Assembly (NCBI GenBank): GCA_964016985.1
Contig: OZ024825.1
Location: forward strand, 29,255,893-29,319,892
DNA length: 64,000 nt
Direction of reading: 5' to 3'
Source of the DNA: Anodontia alba
Taxonomy: Eukaryota > Mollusca > Bivalvia > Lucinida > Lucinidae
Below the pieces are notes generated by a model that was given only the letters and a program-made list of their open reading frames with translations, did not search any database and was not told the origin of the DNA. The position numbers were made by a program, and so were the translations under genes. Below are positions 23,100 to 33,997 of the stretch, piece after piece. Positions within the stretch are counted from its first letter, which is position 1. Each line of letters starts with the position of its first letter.

Positions 23100-23281
23100 A
23101 AGGTAAATGTCTTAAAATTTCGTACAACAAAATTTCCAATAAAATGGCACAGGCAAACAGTGCACACCCAGATCAGACTGTGTCAGTCTACACTGTTGGC
23201 CATTCCACTGAGTATTTTAAGAAGCAAAATTTTGGACAAAAACGAATAAATAAAGTGTTCAAACTTTTAGGACATTTAATA
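23100..23281. mobile_element. family D2 MITE
   Basis: GGTAAATGTCTTAAAATTTC at the left, AAACTTTTAGGACATTTAA at the right; the core AAACAGTGCACACCCAGATC is shortened on one arm. Confidence 0.7.
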
Positions 23282-23398
23282 CAACGTAGATAAGGCTGCG
23301 AGTCCATAAGTCTTAGCATATGTTATGTGCATACATGGCCAGACTTTGCACCCTGTGTATAGCCCCAAATACCTGATTATTCTGGATAATTACTGGTA

Positions 23399-23644
23399 TA
23401 TGAGTCAGCACACGACAAAACCTACAATAAGACCTGCGTGCAGCAAAGACTCAGATCAGCCTGTATATCCACCCAGTATGGCAACGGTTCTCGTTTAACC
23501 CTTTTTAGACAGCCAGGAGGCTGTAGAAGGCACCGACTCTGATCAGACTGCACAGATGTGCAGACTGCATGGATGTGCAGGCTGATTTGAGTCTTTTCTG
23601 GTCACACAAGTCTTATTGTAGGTTTTGTCATGTGTTGGCTCATA
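23399..23644. mobile_element. palindromic MITE, family G
   Basis: Ends TATGAGTCAGCACACGACAA / TTGTCATGTGTTGGCTCATA, then CCTACAATAAGACCTGCG mirrored by TCTTATTGTAGG. Other copies: 39311-39546, 55819-56057 and a worn one at 57148-57370. Confidence 0.8.
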
Positions 23645-23815
23645 TTTGCACCAAAAGGCTATCTTGTGAGTACTAATCATACATACTGACAAAACTAAAA
23701 TGAGTACCTGTAAGATATGGTTTGGTGCAAAAATAACAAGAAATATTTTTTTAATATTTCTTGTTGCTAGATAAGAGAGGTGTCCAGATAAATATTTTTC
23801 TCATTTCTCCATGAC

Positions 23816-23996
23816 ATCGCTGTGGTTTGAGCCTTGCTCGAGTCGCACATGGGAAAGCCAAGTTCTGCTTACGGATGGTCAGGTGGTTTTTCTCCAAGTT
23901 CTTCGGTTTTTGCCCACCTTTGATGAATGATCGGCTCAATATAAGTGAAATATTCTTGAAAGGGCCATAAAACCCAAATCAAAAAAAAAAAAAAAA
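23816..23996 (+). mobile_element. worn tRNA-derived SINE S4
   Basis: GGTTTGAGCCTTGCTCGAGT resembles a B-box region. Then CACATGGGAAAGCCAAGTTC, TTACGGATGGTCAGGTGG and the tail GCCATAAAACCCAAATCAAA with an A-run. I recall a bivalve SINE with this text order (from memory, not checked). The minus frame at 23751-23939 is a by-product. Confidence 0.5.
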
Positions 23997-23997
23997 T

Positions 23998-24440
23998 CTC
24001 CACAAAATCATATGTTGTAGATACTAATTAGAAAAGCCCTAGAGAGGTGCTTCAAATTCTAGCCCACATCTTATGTTTTTGTGGAAAAAAATAAGAAAAT
24101 ATCAAAATTCTTTCATTGTAAATCATGTGCCTTTTCAGGAGCTATATATTCTCTTTATCACAACTTATGACCCTGTGTCCATACTGGATATCATGTGATA
24201 TCAAGGTGACATAATTGTTTTTCATTTGACTTGTTGTGTCCTGCCGAACCTTCCTCTCCCTTTCCACTGTATTTATATGCAATGCAGAGTCCTTCTTAAT
24301 AAGAAGAATTTGGTGATAATTCTGGGATATTTTTTTTTATTCTCTATAAAAACATATATTGTGGGTACCCATTAGAAGTGAGGCAATTCTAATGAGAACC
24401 CACAACATATGTTTTATTTTAATGGAGAAATTGAGAAAAT
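23998..24440. mobile_element. two family B hairpins (23998-24115 and 24290-24440)
   Basis: The first is worn (TACTAATTAGAAAAGCCC). The second has GTGGGTACCCATTAGAAGTG followed by GGCAATTCTAATGAGAACCC. Confidence 0.6.
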
Positions 24441-24587
24441 TATCTCAGGGTTATCCAATCCCCCTCCTAAACAATCCTCTACTATTGCACAGAATTAGTA
24501 TCCCTACATGTCTTGGTTGCTGATGTCTCATATAAGACTTGTAGACTCATCTGGTATATCTGGGTCCTTATGCCTGTAAAACAAACA

Positions 24588-24800
24588 TTAACCCTTGTCA
24601 TGCTGAATAAATTAAGATGCCACAACCACTTCCAATTTTCAGTCAATCAGATCACTTGATCCAGGTCGTTGATATAAATTCACATACTGAATGACAAACA
24701 GTGCAGATCCAGATCAGTTGGCTTTGTCAGAAGCCAACTGATCTGGATCTACACTATTTGCTAAGACAGGGCATGTTGTGTTCAGCAAGAGAAGGGCTAA
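24588..24800. mobile_element. family P MITE
   Basis: TTAACCCTTGTCATGCTGAA at the left, TTCAGCAAGAGAAGGGCTAA at the right (second TTAA changed to CTAA). The inner hairpin AGTTGGCTTTGTCAGAAGCC is nearly perfect. Confidence 0.85.
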
Positions 24801-24928
24801 GAATTACAAAACTAGAAAACTATCAAACCATTTTTTAAGTCCGCAAAAAAATATTTTGCCTTCAAATTAATTTTAGAATGACGATATGTACATGTAATGC
24901 AAACAGATAAACTCATTCTGTAATAAAC

Positions 24929-25006
24929 TTGATCAATAAGAAGAATGATTTGTTTGTTAAAACAAACAAATCATTCTTCTTATTGATCAAGTTTATTACA
25001 GGTTTT
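24929..25006. repeat. long perfect hairpin
   Basis: TAATAAACTTGATCAATAAG onward mirrors itself without error around TTTGTTAAAACAAA; arms of about 36 bp. Confidence 0.9.
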
Positions 25007-25061
25007 ACATTACTTTCAAATTTCTTAAAATTTCTTGAGTTGTGCTGATTTTTCATCCAAG

Positions 25062-25365
25062 ATTTACATCACCTTCAACAATCTTCCAGTCATATTGCAA
25101 CACCATCTGGATATAGCTGGGAGCTCAATGCTCATTTTTAAAGTGCTGCCTCACTGAAATATCACATCCCAGACATATGATATTCCACCGTCATATTATA
25201 ATGAAACTGGGCTCACCAGTTCTTGCTCTACTTTCCTAATGTTGAGCACCAAGCAAAAGAGCAGCTGGTACCATTTTTAAATCTTTGGTATGACTTGGCT
25301 GATCAAACCCACAACCTCCCAGTCACAAAGTGGACACTCTACCAATTCAGCCACTATGCTGATAT
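25062..25365 (-). mobile_element. tRNA-derived SINE S1, worn copy
   Basis: Minus-strand head near 25365 (GGCTGAATTGGTAGAGTGTC as A box, GTGGGTTTGATCAGCC as B box). The body is shared with the copy at 37437-37767, including GAGCTCAATGCTC and GCTGCCTCACTGAAATATCA. More diverged than that copy and without a clear target duplication. The plus frame at 25223-25447 is read from this SINE. Confidence 0.75.
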
Positions 25366-25917
25366 AAGAAGAAAGAATGGAATTCATAAAAAGAAGCCAA
25401 TGTATAAGAGGCCTGCACTGAAACATCTACTCAATATTACCTCTTAACAACAGCTATTGTTCTAGCAGCCATTTTTTCTAAGTCCTAAAAGTGTTGCCTG
25501 GTTGTATATTGATCCTTATTATATACCTAGCAGTAAAGTATAGGGATTTCTCAGTCATTTTTTTTTTCTTTTTTTCATAATTCACAGTGTGATGATATGA
25601 TAGCAGTAACTGGTGAATTATTTCACTGTGTCAGAACTGTTTTTAAAGACTGCTTCCCCCGTTATTGCATTTCATCTTGATGTCCTCGGCTGCTAAAAGG
25701 TATATAAACCTGATCAAATACCATTGCATCATGAAACTGCTGATGTCATGTCATGAAGTGATATCAATGTTGCTAATAACTGGACTGACTAACGCCATTT
25801 TCATACATTGTTTATTATTCTTCTGCTCGAATTCAAACATTGTTGTGGTGCTTTCAAGAACACAGCACTATCAAAATGGTACATGTATATAACAGATAGA
25901 ATAGTGAACAGTGTTTG

Positions 25918-26036
25918 CTTGATATGAAAAATCTGTTACTCAGGAGAGTGGATAATTCAATAAAAACTTGTTCCTTCGGAACTGGTTTTTCCAAATTACC
26001 ACGCTCCTTCGTGACAGATTTTTCCATATCAATCAA
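25918..26036. repeat. imperfect hairpin with GATATGAAAAATCTGT arms
   Basis: TTGATATGAAAAATCTGTTA mirrors GACAGATTTTTCCATATCAA around ACTTGTTCCTTCGGAACTGG. It accounts for the minus frame at 25854-26036. Confidence 0.7.
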
Positions 26037-26039
26037 ACA

Positions 26040-26400
26040 TTACTGATTATTCTCTATTTGCCACTATCTGGGTAAATTCAGAAGATGACAAATTGATGAC
26101 ATATTTTTTCATTCTTCCTGTAAAACAGGCTTTGACATTTCATGAAAATTGTCTCCAACCTATTTATCACACAATAACTCTAGATGGATTTCTTTCAACA
26201 TATGTGGTTGTGCCCCTTTGAACTGCCTCATGTAGATACAAAATAGCTCCAGAAAAGAGAGAATCCAGGTATGCATTTTTCTTACTTCTCCACAAAAACA
26301 TATGTTGTAGGTACTCATTAGAAGTGCCTCTGTGAGGCACTTCTAATGAGTACCTACAAAATATGTTTTGTGCAGAAATATGAAAACAATAAAGAACTTC
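26040..26400. mobile_element. partial family C MITE then family B MITE
   Basis: Half of a family C element (26040-26160) ends at ATGAAAATTGTCTCC. Then a full B hairpin, TAGGTACTCATTAGAAGTGC / GCACTTCTAATGAGTACCTA. Confidence 0.7.
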
Positions 26401-26591
26401 ATTGAAGTTTATGCTGCATATGCATATCAAAATGTAAAAAGAATGAGAGTTGTCATCCTTGTTTAGCTCAGTGAGATAAAATAATCAGTGAAGTGAAACG
26501 AATTGTTAAGTTTTACAGTTTGTAGACTTCATTTAGGGTGAACACTAGGGTGGACATAAGTACACAGCCTGACAACCCAACGGACGTAAAC

Positions 26592-26613
26592 TTACACTCC
26601 TAAGTCACCCATG
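26592..26613 (-). CDS. MCOLN: tentative mucolipin last exon (terminal residues and stop)
   Basis: Exon 12 leaves phase 2, so a short final exon is needed. A good acceptor (TTTCACCTGCCTTAG) lies 153 bp downstream. Splicing there completes the Arg codon and adds MGDLGV before a TAA, for 591 residues in all. No AATAAA was seen close by on this strand, and no dileucine tail as in human MCOLN1 appears. A more distant last exon remains possible. Confidence 0.35.
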
Positions 26614-26766
26614 CTAAGGCAGGTGAAACAAAAATACCAATACTTTTTGACTGAAGGAAAAGCTCCTACCTCGAACTATGAAGAAGAAAAGTATTTATCT
26701 GGTTATGTAAAGTCTATACATATAGCATAAGGTTGGTGGTCCTTACTGGGTATCCATAGTACTTAC

Positions 26767-26906
26767 CGACAACAACAGCAGATAGAATACAAGGCATTGA
26801 ATCTGCTTTGATCTTCCTTCCTATATATAGGTGAATGTGCTGGATCTGTGCATTCATCTATAAATTTGAACAACTCACTTTTGGGAAAGCCATCTGTATA
26901 ATATTC
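26767..26906 (-). CDS. MCOLN: mucolipin coding exon 12 (cytosolic C-terminus)
   Basis: 140 nt, phase 0 in and 2 out, residues about 539-584. Acceptor is a T-run then CAG; donor TGTCG|GTAAGT. It encodes EYYTDGFPKSELFKFIDEC and ends YSICCCCR. Human MCOLN1 has the same order (acidic/aromatic helix, EC, then LLCCCGR). The CCCC cluster is the usual S-palmitoylation site of mucolipins and supports endosomal trafficking in the family. Confidence 0.93.
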
Positions 26907-26983
26907 CTGAAAAAAAAAAGTTAAGTAGCCTCAGATGAGGTGTATCAAAATATATTTTTTTTTCTTATATCTCCTCAAAAAAC

Positions 26984-27294
26984 ATACCCTATTCGATCTA
27001 ATTACCGCACATACCCCTATAAGCGCACAGTCAGGAAATTCCGTAGTCTTCAGATTGCAGCCAGTGTACTTTTCTTTACTTCTTTATAAAAGCATATGTT
27101 GTGGGTACTCATTTGAATTGCTTGTCATAAAGAAAATCAGAAAAAAGTCATATAATCATCATGAAATAAGTCCTTTTTCTGATCTTTCTTATAGTGTATC
27201 CTTAGTAGGTAGATACATATTTTACCACAAATGAGTGTTCCCAGTAATTTTGAAAAACCTAAGCGCACAGTGCGGTAATTAGGTCAAATACGGT
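26984..27294. mobile_element. family E element, shortened
   Basis: ATTCGATCTAATTACCGCAC at the left, GTGCGGTAATTAGGTCAAAT at the right; one internal CATTTGAATTGC arm is left. In the intron between mucolipin exons 11 and 12. Confidence 0.75.
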
Positions 27295-27299
27295 ATGTT

Positions 27300-28920
27300 G
27301 TGGGTACTCAAGGAGGCGCTTCTAATAAGTACCCAACATATATATGTTTTTTGTGGAGAAATAAGAAAAACTAAACATATTTTGGTTGGAAAAAAAAAGT
27401 CTTATCTGGAGCAATGCATGGCAACAACAACAAAAAAAAATAATAATCATAGCTCTTGATAAGATGCTTTTTTTCAGTCCAAAAGTATTGACATTTTTCT
27501 TATTTCTCCACAAAAACATATGTTGTGGGTCAGGGCTCTGGAAATTTTCAAATCTGAATCGGTCCAGCCGATGACGATGACGTCATCAATGAGCCCATTT
27601 CCAAAAACAAAATATGTATATATCACCTGTCACGAAAACTAATGACAATTGGCAGTCCTATAACTCCTTTTTAATAATACACCACAACTCCATTATATGA
27701 CGGAAGTCCAAGTATAACGAGCATGATCAAAGCTGGCATCATCAATAAATACAGTCAGGTATGTAAAAAGAAAGAAAGAAAAAAAAAATGGTTTTGTTGT
27801 TATTTCCACCTCCCCGCAGGGTTTTCCTAAACTATTTATAAACAATTGATTCCCGTCTTATATAAGCGCGAAGACGGCGGGAAACAGGAGACGGAACGAA
27901 ACGACTTTCATGGACCTAATTAGGTCTAATAAAAAAGGCCTGCGCCACGGGCTGTTTTGCAGTTTTCAATGTTTCAAGATTTGACCAGACTGCTTAAATT
28001 TTAAGCACTGACCAATCTTGTCTTGCGCAAGTGGTGCATTTTATTTTTACCGTGAAATCTACCTAGAATTATACTCGTGTGTTACAGCAATCAACAACAA
28101 CAACAACAACAAAAAAAAAAAAGAATCAATCAATTATACCCAGATCAGACGCCGTTGTATTCGACATCTGATCAGGACGTACATGGTTTGGGAATTAATT
28201 TATCAAATCTGGGACCGACAAATCGTGTTGATCAAAACAAAAAAGAAGAGGAAGAAAACAGGTGCGTTCAAGCGGTGCATTCTTTTATCACTCTCAGTAA
28301 AGCGATCTTTGATCTTTTGGACACGCCGACTGCACCTGGATGTTTTGCAGTCTCAGTGTATTCACACGTGTCACACAAACAGATTAATTATCAGACTACC
28401 ATTACTGATGATTTGTGTTAATCGCTTGTTTACCGCACAAAGGTCAGTAAAGTGTTGATTTTTTGACAATGTTTGAATAATGACGTAATTAATTTGGGCT
28501 GCGGTAGATTGCCATTATTCAGCTGTCTCTCCAATATACATGTCAAATGACTGTTTAGAGCCTTTTAACTACCATAATATCACATTTAAAAGGTGCGCGG
28601 ATGTTGTCAGTTTGGGAAAACTTGACCGTTTGTGATTTTTTAGACATCATTGATTCGTGAAAATTGGTTGGTTGGGAAAAAATGGGGTTCAAGGCACAAA
28701 CCTGTTGGACCGATTTATTAGCGTTTTGGGGTGTTTGAAATCGGTCCAGAATTCTTAATTTCGGTCCAGACCAGCTATTTTTCTGGTTTTCCTGAGCCCT
28801 GTTGTGGGTACTCATCAGAAGCAACTGTGAGGTGCTTCTAATGAGTACCCATAACATATGTTTGTGAAGAAATAAGAAAATATATTTACCTGATACCTAC
28901 TCTTACCTAGACATATGCAA
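27300..28920. mobile_element. family B MITE halves split by the hAT-type element
   Basis: A worn B copy at 27300-27410. The left half of another at 27445-27530 ends CATATGTTGTGGGT and resumes at 28802 with TTGTGGGTACTCATCAGAAG, closing at about 28920. The order of insertion is therefore plain. Confidence 0.8.
27531..28801. mobile_element. hAT-type non-autonomous element with 8-bp target duplication
   Basis: Short inverted ends CAGGGCTCTGG / CCTGAGCCCTG, flanked by the exact 8-bp repeat TTGTGGGT at 27523-27530 and 28802-28809. CAGGG ends with 8-bp duplications are the hallmark of hAT elements. It is GC-richer than its surroundings and has sub-terminal repeats of CGGTCCAG. Open frames inside (for example 28018-28458) look like chance and show no transposase motif. 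It split a hairpin MITE, whose halves flank it. Confidence 0.85.
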
Positions 28921-29640
28921 TGATATCTTTCTTAGTACTTTTCCATAATTTTTATTATTTTTCCATGAAAATATATATTAATTATGGGTACGTTTTGGAA
29001 TTGCCTCAGTGAACCAGTTCCACTAAGTACATATAATATATTTTTTCATGCAGAAATAAAACAAAAAATATTTATCTTATTGCAAGCAGTGGAATTTCTG
29101 TGTATCAGAAATAAATAAAAATGATATTTTCTCAGAGTGAAAAAATATGGTATTTTCACTTGTGAAAAATAACATGGTCATGTTATTTTTACTCCTCCTT
29201 TTGGATAACTTTGGTTGTCTTTATTGTTTCCATAACAGATGCCAATTACAGTTCTGTTTTTTGAACTTTGAACTTCTTTGTTTCTGAGCAAAACTATCAA
29301 GTGCTGGTAAGCATTTTCTTAGTTGGAATGTAAGGATCATTGTGGTAACAAGATTATTTTGATTTGCCAAAACTTTCTGTTTTTGTCTCTCCAGCACTTC
29401 ACATGTTAAGCACCAAATGTCGATGCCATGACATTCATGTTTTGTTTGGCAAAGTTAGTTATGACATCAGAAGCGCACATTGGCATGCAAATAATCAAAT
29501 AAAAAGAAAATTTACTCTTTTTCAGTGAAAACCATAAAAAAATTTTCATCTCCTGTAATGAAAACATTCAAATTTACACTTGTGCTTTGCATTCAAAAAT
29601 ATTTATGGTATTCACAGCAAAAGAGTAAATATCCTCTATT
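28920..29640. other. AT-rich intron DNA, minor hairpins only
   Basis: A worn B-type hairpin at 28940-29060 (GTACGTTTTGGAATTGCCTC) and a short hairpin ATAACATGGTCATGTTAT at 29168-29185. No gene. Confidence 0.4.
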
Positions 29641-29655
29641 TATCTGAATGATACA

Positions 29656-29869
29656 TTAACTCTTGTACTGCTTAATAAATTAAGCTGCCACGCCCACTTC
29701 TAATTTTCAGCCAATCAGATTACTTGATCCAGGTTGTTTATACAAATTCAAATACTGAATGGCAAACAGCACAGATCCAGATCAGTTGGCTTCTTCAGAA
29801 GCCAACTGATCTGGATCTACACTGTTTGCAAAGGCAGGACATGTCTGGGTTCAGCAGGACAAGGGTTAA
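29656..29869. mobile_element. family P MITE
   Basis: TTAACTCTTGTACTGCTTAA at the left, CAGCAGGACAAGGGTTAA at the right; the hairpin is perfect across GGCTTCTTCAGAAGCC. Confidence 0.88.
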
Positions 29870-30059
29870 TCTGGTGTGTTTCAAGAGACCCTCACTGTAA
29901 GAAAATGCACCCTGCTAAGACTGAGATCTGCCTGTGAAACCCTGTAGTCTGATCAAAGTCTTTGCTATCCCCTGAAGAAAGTATCAATGACTGGCTCTCC
30001 ACAGAGCACTCAGTGAAGACTTTGACCAGATTATGTGGACACACACATCCAATGTACAT

Positions 30060-30500
30060 CATAGCTCCAGATAAGGGGTGCCAGGTAAATAGTTTTCTTA
30101 TTTCTCCATGAAAACATATGTTGTGGGTACTCATCAGAAGCACCTTCCTCCATGAAAACATATGTTGCAGGTACTCATTAGAAGCACTCCATGAAAACAT
30201 ATGTTGCGGGTACTCATTAGAAGCACCTCCCTGCGGTGCTTCTAATGCATACCCACAACATCTCCATGAAAACATATGTTGCGGGTACTCATTAGAAGCA
30301 CCTCCCTGAGGCGCTTCTAATGCATACCCACAACATATGTTTTCATGGAGAAATAAAAAAAAATATCAACAGTTTTCAGTTGGAAAAAGTGTCCCATCTA
30401 GAGGAGCTTCTAATGAGTACCCACAACATGTTTTCATGAAGAAATAAGAAAAATATCGATATTTTTTTTTTTATTGAAAATGTACCTAATCTGGAGATAT
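30060..30500. mobile_element. family B MITE with amplified arms
   Basis: The arm TCCATGAAAACATATGTTGC plus GGTACTCATTAGAAGCAC occurs four times in a row (30105, 30151, 30188, 30264), with the opposite arm twice (30232, 30308) and once more at 30407-30440. A normal copy has one of each. Confidence 0.85.
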
Positions 30501-30740
30501 GGTATATTTTCTCACACCATGGTTCTAAAATGCTCTTATTGCTGATAAACGAACCACACTATAAATAGAGGAATCTTCATGGTAAGGGCCAACCATGACG
30601 ATTCAAATCAGACTGAATCACTGCTCTCCAACCAGAGCTTTCCTTGTCTGCTTTCAGAATGACTGAACACCGTTAGATATACTAAAGAATAGCAATGGTT
30701 CTGGTCCATAGCTCTAAATAAGAACATTTTTAAGTACTGC

Positions 30741-30902
30741 TAGATAACCCCACAAGGTAATGACTGCATTCTGATAAATTATTTAAAAGATAAGATGCAG
30801 AAACCAAAACTTAATGGATGGACAGAAGGATGGACAGATGTATGGATGGATAGACAGTGTGAAAACTGTATACCCCAACAAACACAACTTGCAGGGGTAA
30901 AA
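30741..30902 (+). mobile_element. short Helitron-like element with one monomer
   Basis: TAGATAACCCCACAAGG at the left; a GGATGGACAGATGTATGGAT run; the end hairpin TATACCCCAACAAACACAAC TTGCAGGGGTA. Its left part matches 54164-54270. Confidence 0.45.
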
Positions 30903-31122
30903 TAACAAGTGAATCTACATAAATATCATTCTTATTTGTCAAATGAAACATGTGGTGGGTATTCATAGAAACACCTCAGGGAAGCACTTCTAACAAGTAC
31001 CAACAATGTGGAGATATAAGAAAAATGTGACCGTTTTGAGTAACCCTCCCCAACCATACAACAGCCAGTTCAGTGCTATCTCAAAGCCAAATTTTTAGGA
31101 TAGACTGCACTGTATAAATATA

Positions 31123-31457
31123 CAGTCGAACCTCGTCATCTCGAACTCGCTTATTTCGAATTACCGCTTATCTCGAAGCGAAAATCTGGTCCCTATTTTA
31201 ACATGAAACTATGACAACAGGTAACAAAATAATGTGGAAAAGAGGAGAAATTGCTCCTCAGGAGCAATTTCTCCTCTTTTCCACATTATTTTATATATAT
31301 ATTTCTAACTTCAGGAGTCAAATTACATATTCATTTGTTAAATGTGGTTGTTCAATTTATTGTTTTCCTCACCCTCTCAACTCTGATATGTCGAAGAACG
31401 GATATCTCGAAGTGTTCCAGTGAGTCCTTTGGAATTCGAGATAATGGGAGTCGACTG
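31123..31457. mobile_element. pogo-type palindromic MITE
   Basis: TA-flanked, ends CAGTCGAACCTCGTCATCTC / GAGATAATGGGAGTCGACTG. Same element as 21081-21404, inserted the other way round. Adjoins a family C MITE that nearly reaches mucolipin exon 11. Confidence 0.85.
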
Positions 31458-31716
31458 TAATTTATTAATACTGAGCATGTTCTGGGCAAATTCAGCAGAC
31501 GACAAATTCATTGTTTTTTTTGTTTTGTTTTTTTTATTTTTCTCAGAAAATGAGTTTGACATTTCATGCAAATCGTCTCCTAAGGAGTCAGTTTACATAA
31601 TGTCAACCCTATTTTCTGGAGAAAATCCCCCACAAAAAACAGGAAAAATATTTCAAAATCTCATCTGTTTCAATTTTACCCAGTATGTTCAGTATTAGTA
31701 ATATAGGTGTACTTAC

Positions 31717-31923
31717 CTTTATAGTCATATAGGTATCATTAATCACAGCTAAGAAGAGGTTAAGAACAGCATAGATGAATAGGGAGTTGAACACGTAGAG
31801 GTAAATACGGCTGTAATACCACACAAGGTCATTGTCTGTCATGGTCGCCGAGAAAGTCACAAACATGTCATCTCCGTTAATTAGGGAGAACAAGCATTCT
31901 GATGCCGTACTCATATGGCGAAA
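31717..31923 (-). CDS. MCOLN: mucolipin coding exon 11 (pore and TM6)
   Basis: 207 nt, phase 0 to 0, residues about 470-538. Acceptor TTTTCAG, donor TAAAG|GTAAGT. It holds the mucolipin signature [17 protein letters not shown], the selectivity filter N485-G-D-D. Two acidic residues (D487, D488) line the cation path in this family. TM6 follows ([19 protein letters not shown]), then NDTYMTIK, the gate end. This exon alone identifies the gene as TRPML rather than polycystin. Confidence 0.97.
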
Positions 31924-31951
31924 CTGAAAAGATATAATGTGAACTGTTTTG

Positions 31952-32213
31952 TGTTGAGCGCGGTCAGTTTATCTAACCACACACTTTTCTGTGCAGGCTT
32001 AGACCTCTAAGCAATTTACCAGTATATGTGCATAATCTTTTGCCAGAAACTGACAACTGTCCTTCTTGAATCAGTGCAAGAGAGAGAATGACCATAGAAA
32101 ATATTTCATGATCAATCTCCACAAAAGAATATTGCCGAACTGGCAAGGATCAAACCTGCGACCTCCTGATCACCAGTCGGACCATCATACGACTAAGCCA
32201 CTGAGGCCGGTAT
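31952..32213 (-). mobile_element. tRNA-derived SINE S2
   Basis: Head on the minus strand (GGCTTAGTCGTATGATGGTC; GCAGGTTTGATCCTTGCC). Body TCATGAAATATTTTCTATGG, tail end near GTTGAGCGCGGTC. It lies between exon 11 and the mariner. Confidence 0.75.
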
Positions 32214-32236
32214 GTGAATGCGAAAAAATGGAAATA

Positions 32237-33575
32237 TGAGGGATGTTCAAAATGAATTGCTTATTGTCCTCCAGCTCGATATCCACGTGGGGCACGATAA
32301 AAACCAATACATACCTGTATAGGGTTATTCAATATCTACACAATGGTGTATAAATGTACATGTTAGACTAAGTGTAAGACATAAAATTTGCCATTTGAAT
32401 ACACGCAGTCATTGACCACTGCAGTAAAAATGGTTGGTAGAAGCGTCGACAAAAAAGTTGAAATACTGGCTTACATCAAAGCTCGCTCAAAACTTGGTTG
32501 TTCTTTGAAGAAGCTGATGATTGAAATTTCTACTGCTTTTGGACCTTCTTGTGTGTCTTATGACACAGTTCAGCGGTGGAAAAAGAAATTTGAGTCTGGT
32601 GTAGAGTCCATCAAAAATGCACCGAAATCAGGTAGGCCAAAATCTGCATCTCGTAAAGAAATCATTTCCAAAATAAAGGAAATCATTGAAGGAGATGCCA
32701 GATTTACAGTTCGTGATATTGCACGAAAGGTAGGCATATCACTTTCAACGGTTCACCTTATTTTGAAGAAGCATTTGAAAGTTAGAAAGATTTCAGCTAG
32801 ATGGGTGCCACAACTGTTGACTGACGAGCAAAAGAGGCAATGGGTTAAAGTGGCCAAAACGCTGCTTCAAATGTTTCCAAAATATGACAAAAAGCAGTTT
32901 GCCAATGCCATCACAGGTGATGAAACCTGGGTCCATTATTTTGAGCCTGTCAGAAAGGTTAGCAATAAGATCTGGGCCACTAAACACAGCAAACGCCCAA
33001 TAATTGCCAAACGTTCTTTGAGTACAAAGAAGGTTTTGTGTGCAATCTTCTTCTCTGGTGAAGGAGTCGCAATAAAAGTGCCAGTGAAAAAGGGCAAAAG
33101 CATCACCAAAAGTACTACAAAGACGTAGTACTGAAGAAACTGAAAAAGTATTATCAGAAACGACGCCCTGCCACTGGTTTTAAACATGTCCGTCTTCTAC
33201 ATGACAATGCCCTAGCTCATACCTCCGCAGTAGTTATGGTGTTTTTGAAGAAAGAAAAAGTAACTGCTTTGCCTCACCCCCCGTTTTCCCCAGACCTTGC
33301 CTCATGTGATTTCTTTTTGTTTCCGAAATTGAAAGCATTCCTTGCTGGGCGGAAATACCAGTCCCGACAGGCACTTGGATCTGCCATTCATCAGTACCTT
33401 ATTACTGTGCCCAAATCAGCGTACCGTGATGCCTTCAAGAAGTGGATACATCGGCTGAAACTTTGCATTTCTAGCCACGGGGAGTACTTCGAAGGCATGA
33501 AATGAGTACTTTTGGGCTAACTTGAAATTTGAAGTCTCCAGATAGAAATAAGCAATTCATTTCGAACATCCCTCA
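32237..33575 (+). mobile_element. near-intact mariner element (DD34D), 1339 bp
   Basis: Flanked by TA on both sides (32235-32236 and 33576-33577). Imperfect ~29-bp terminal inverted repeats begin TGAGGGATGTTC at the left and are mirrored as GAACATCCCTCA at the right. It lies in the intron between mucolipin exons 10 and 11, antisense to the gene. Length, TA duplication and the transposase inside fit a full-size mariner. Its own ORF is broken once (separate entry). Confidence 0.93.
32430..33505 (+). pseudogene. mariner transposase, one frameshift
   Basis: The ATG at 32430 gives MVGRSVDKKVEILAYIKAR. An N-terminal HTH pair follows, with SGRPKSASRKE between the two HTH units and WVPQLLTDEQ after them. 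The DDE/D core shows D1 in TGDETWVHYFEP, D2 in LLHDNALAHT and D3 in SPDLASCDFFLFP. D2 and D3 are 34 residues apart, the DD34D mark of mariner. The frame breaks near 33105-33112 (ITK then a shift), where frame 1 meets a TAG at 33126. The second frame then runs clean to EYFEGMK and stop at 33505. A single small indel is the only visible lesion, so inactivation looks recent. Confidence 0.92.
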
Positions 33576-33757
33576 TACCAACATCTGAAATTGATCCTTT
33601 CAGCAGCATCATACATTGATAAGTTAGAGTTTTATGTCTCTTTCAATTTCATTTAAGTCATATCCAAGCAAAGAAGAGGTGATAATGAAAGGCTCTGTGC
33701 TATGAAGTACCATACAGACACGTGCTAATAAATTAAGATAATTATGGCAATAAATCT

Positions 33758-33997
33758 GGGCCCAATTGTTCAAAGCTTTATTAGCTTAACAAGCTCGTTA
33801 GTGTTCAAAATGTTAACTGTTCTATTAAATAAAATATCTAATTCTGAGCTATTTTGTGCTGAAAAAATGTGAGTAGCTTTTGCATATGCAAAAGCTACTC
33901 ACATTTTGCAGCAAAAATATTAGTGTGTATGCCATATTTAATTATCAAAGTTTTAACGATAACTAACAACATTGTTAGTTTTTAAACAACTGGGTCC
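33758..33997. mobile_element. family A MITE
   Basis: GGGCCCAATTGTTCAAAGCT / AAACAACTGGGTCC, centre TTTTGCATATGCAAAAG. Confidence 0.85.

Noticed and set aside
23751..23939. 62-residue minus frame considered as the mucolipin last exon
   Set aside because: No proper acceptor in phase, no mucolipin-like residues; the sequence matches a SINE.
28018..28458. 146-residue frame inside the hAT-type element
   Set aside because: An Asn/Lys run from simple sequence and no transposase motif; the overlapping frame at 28077 is as long and no better.
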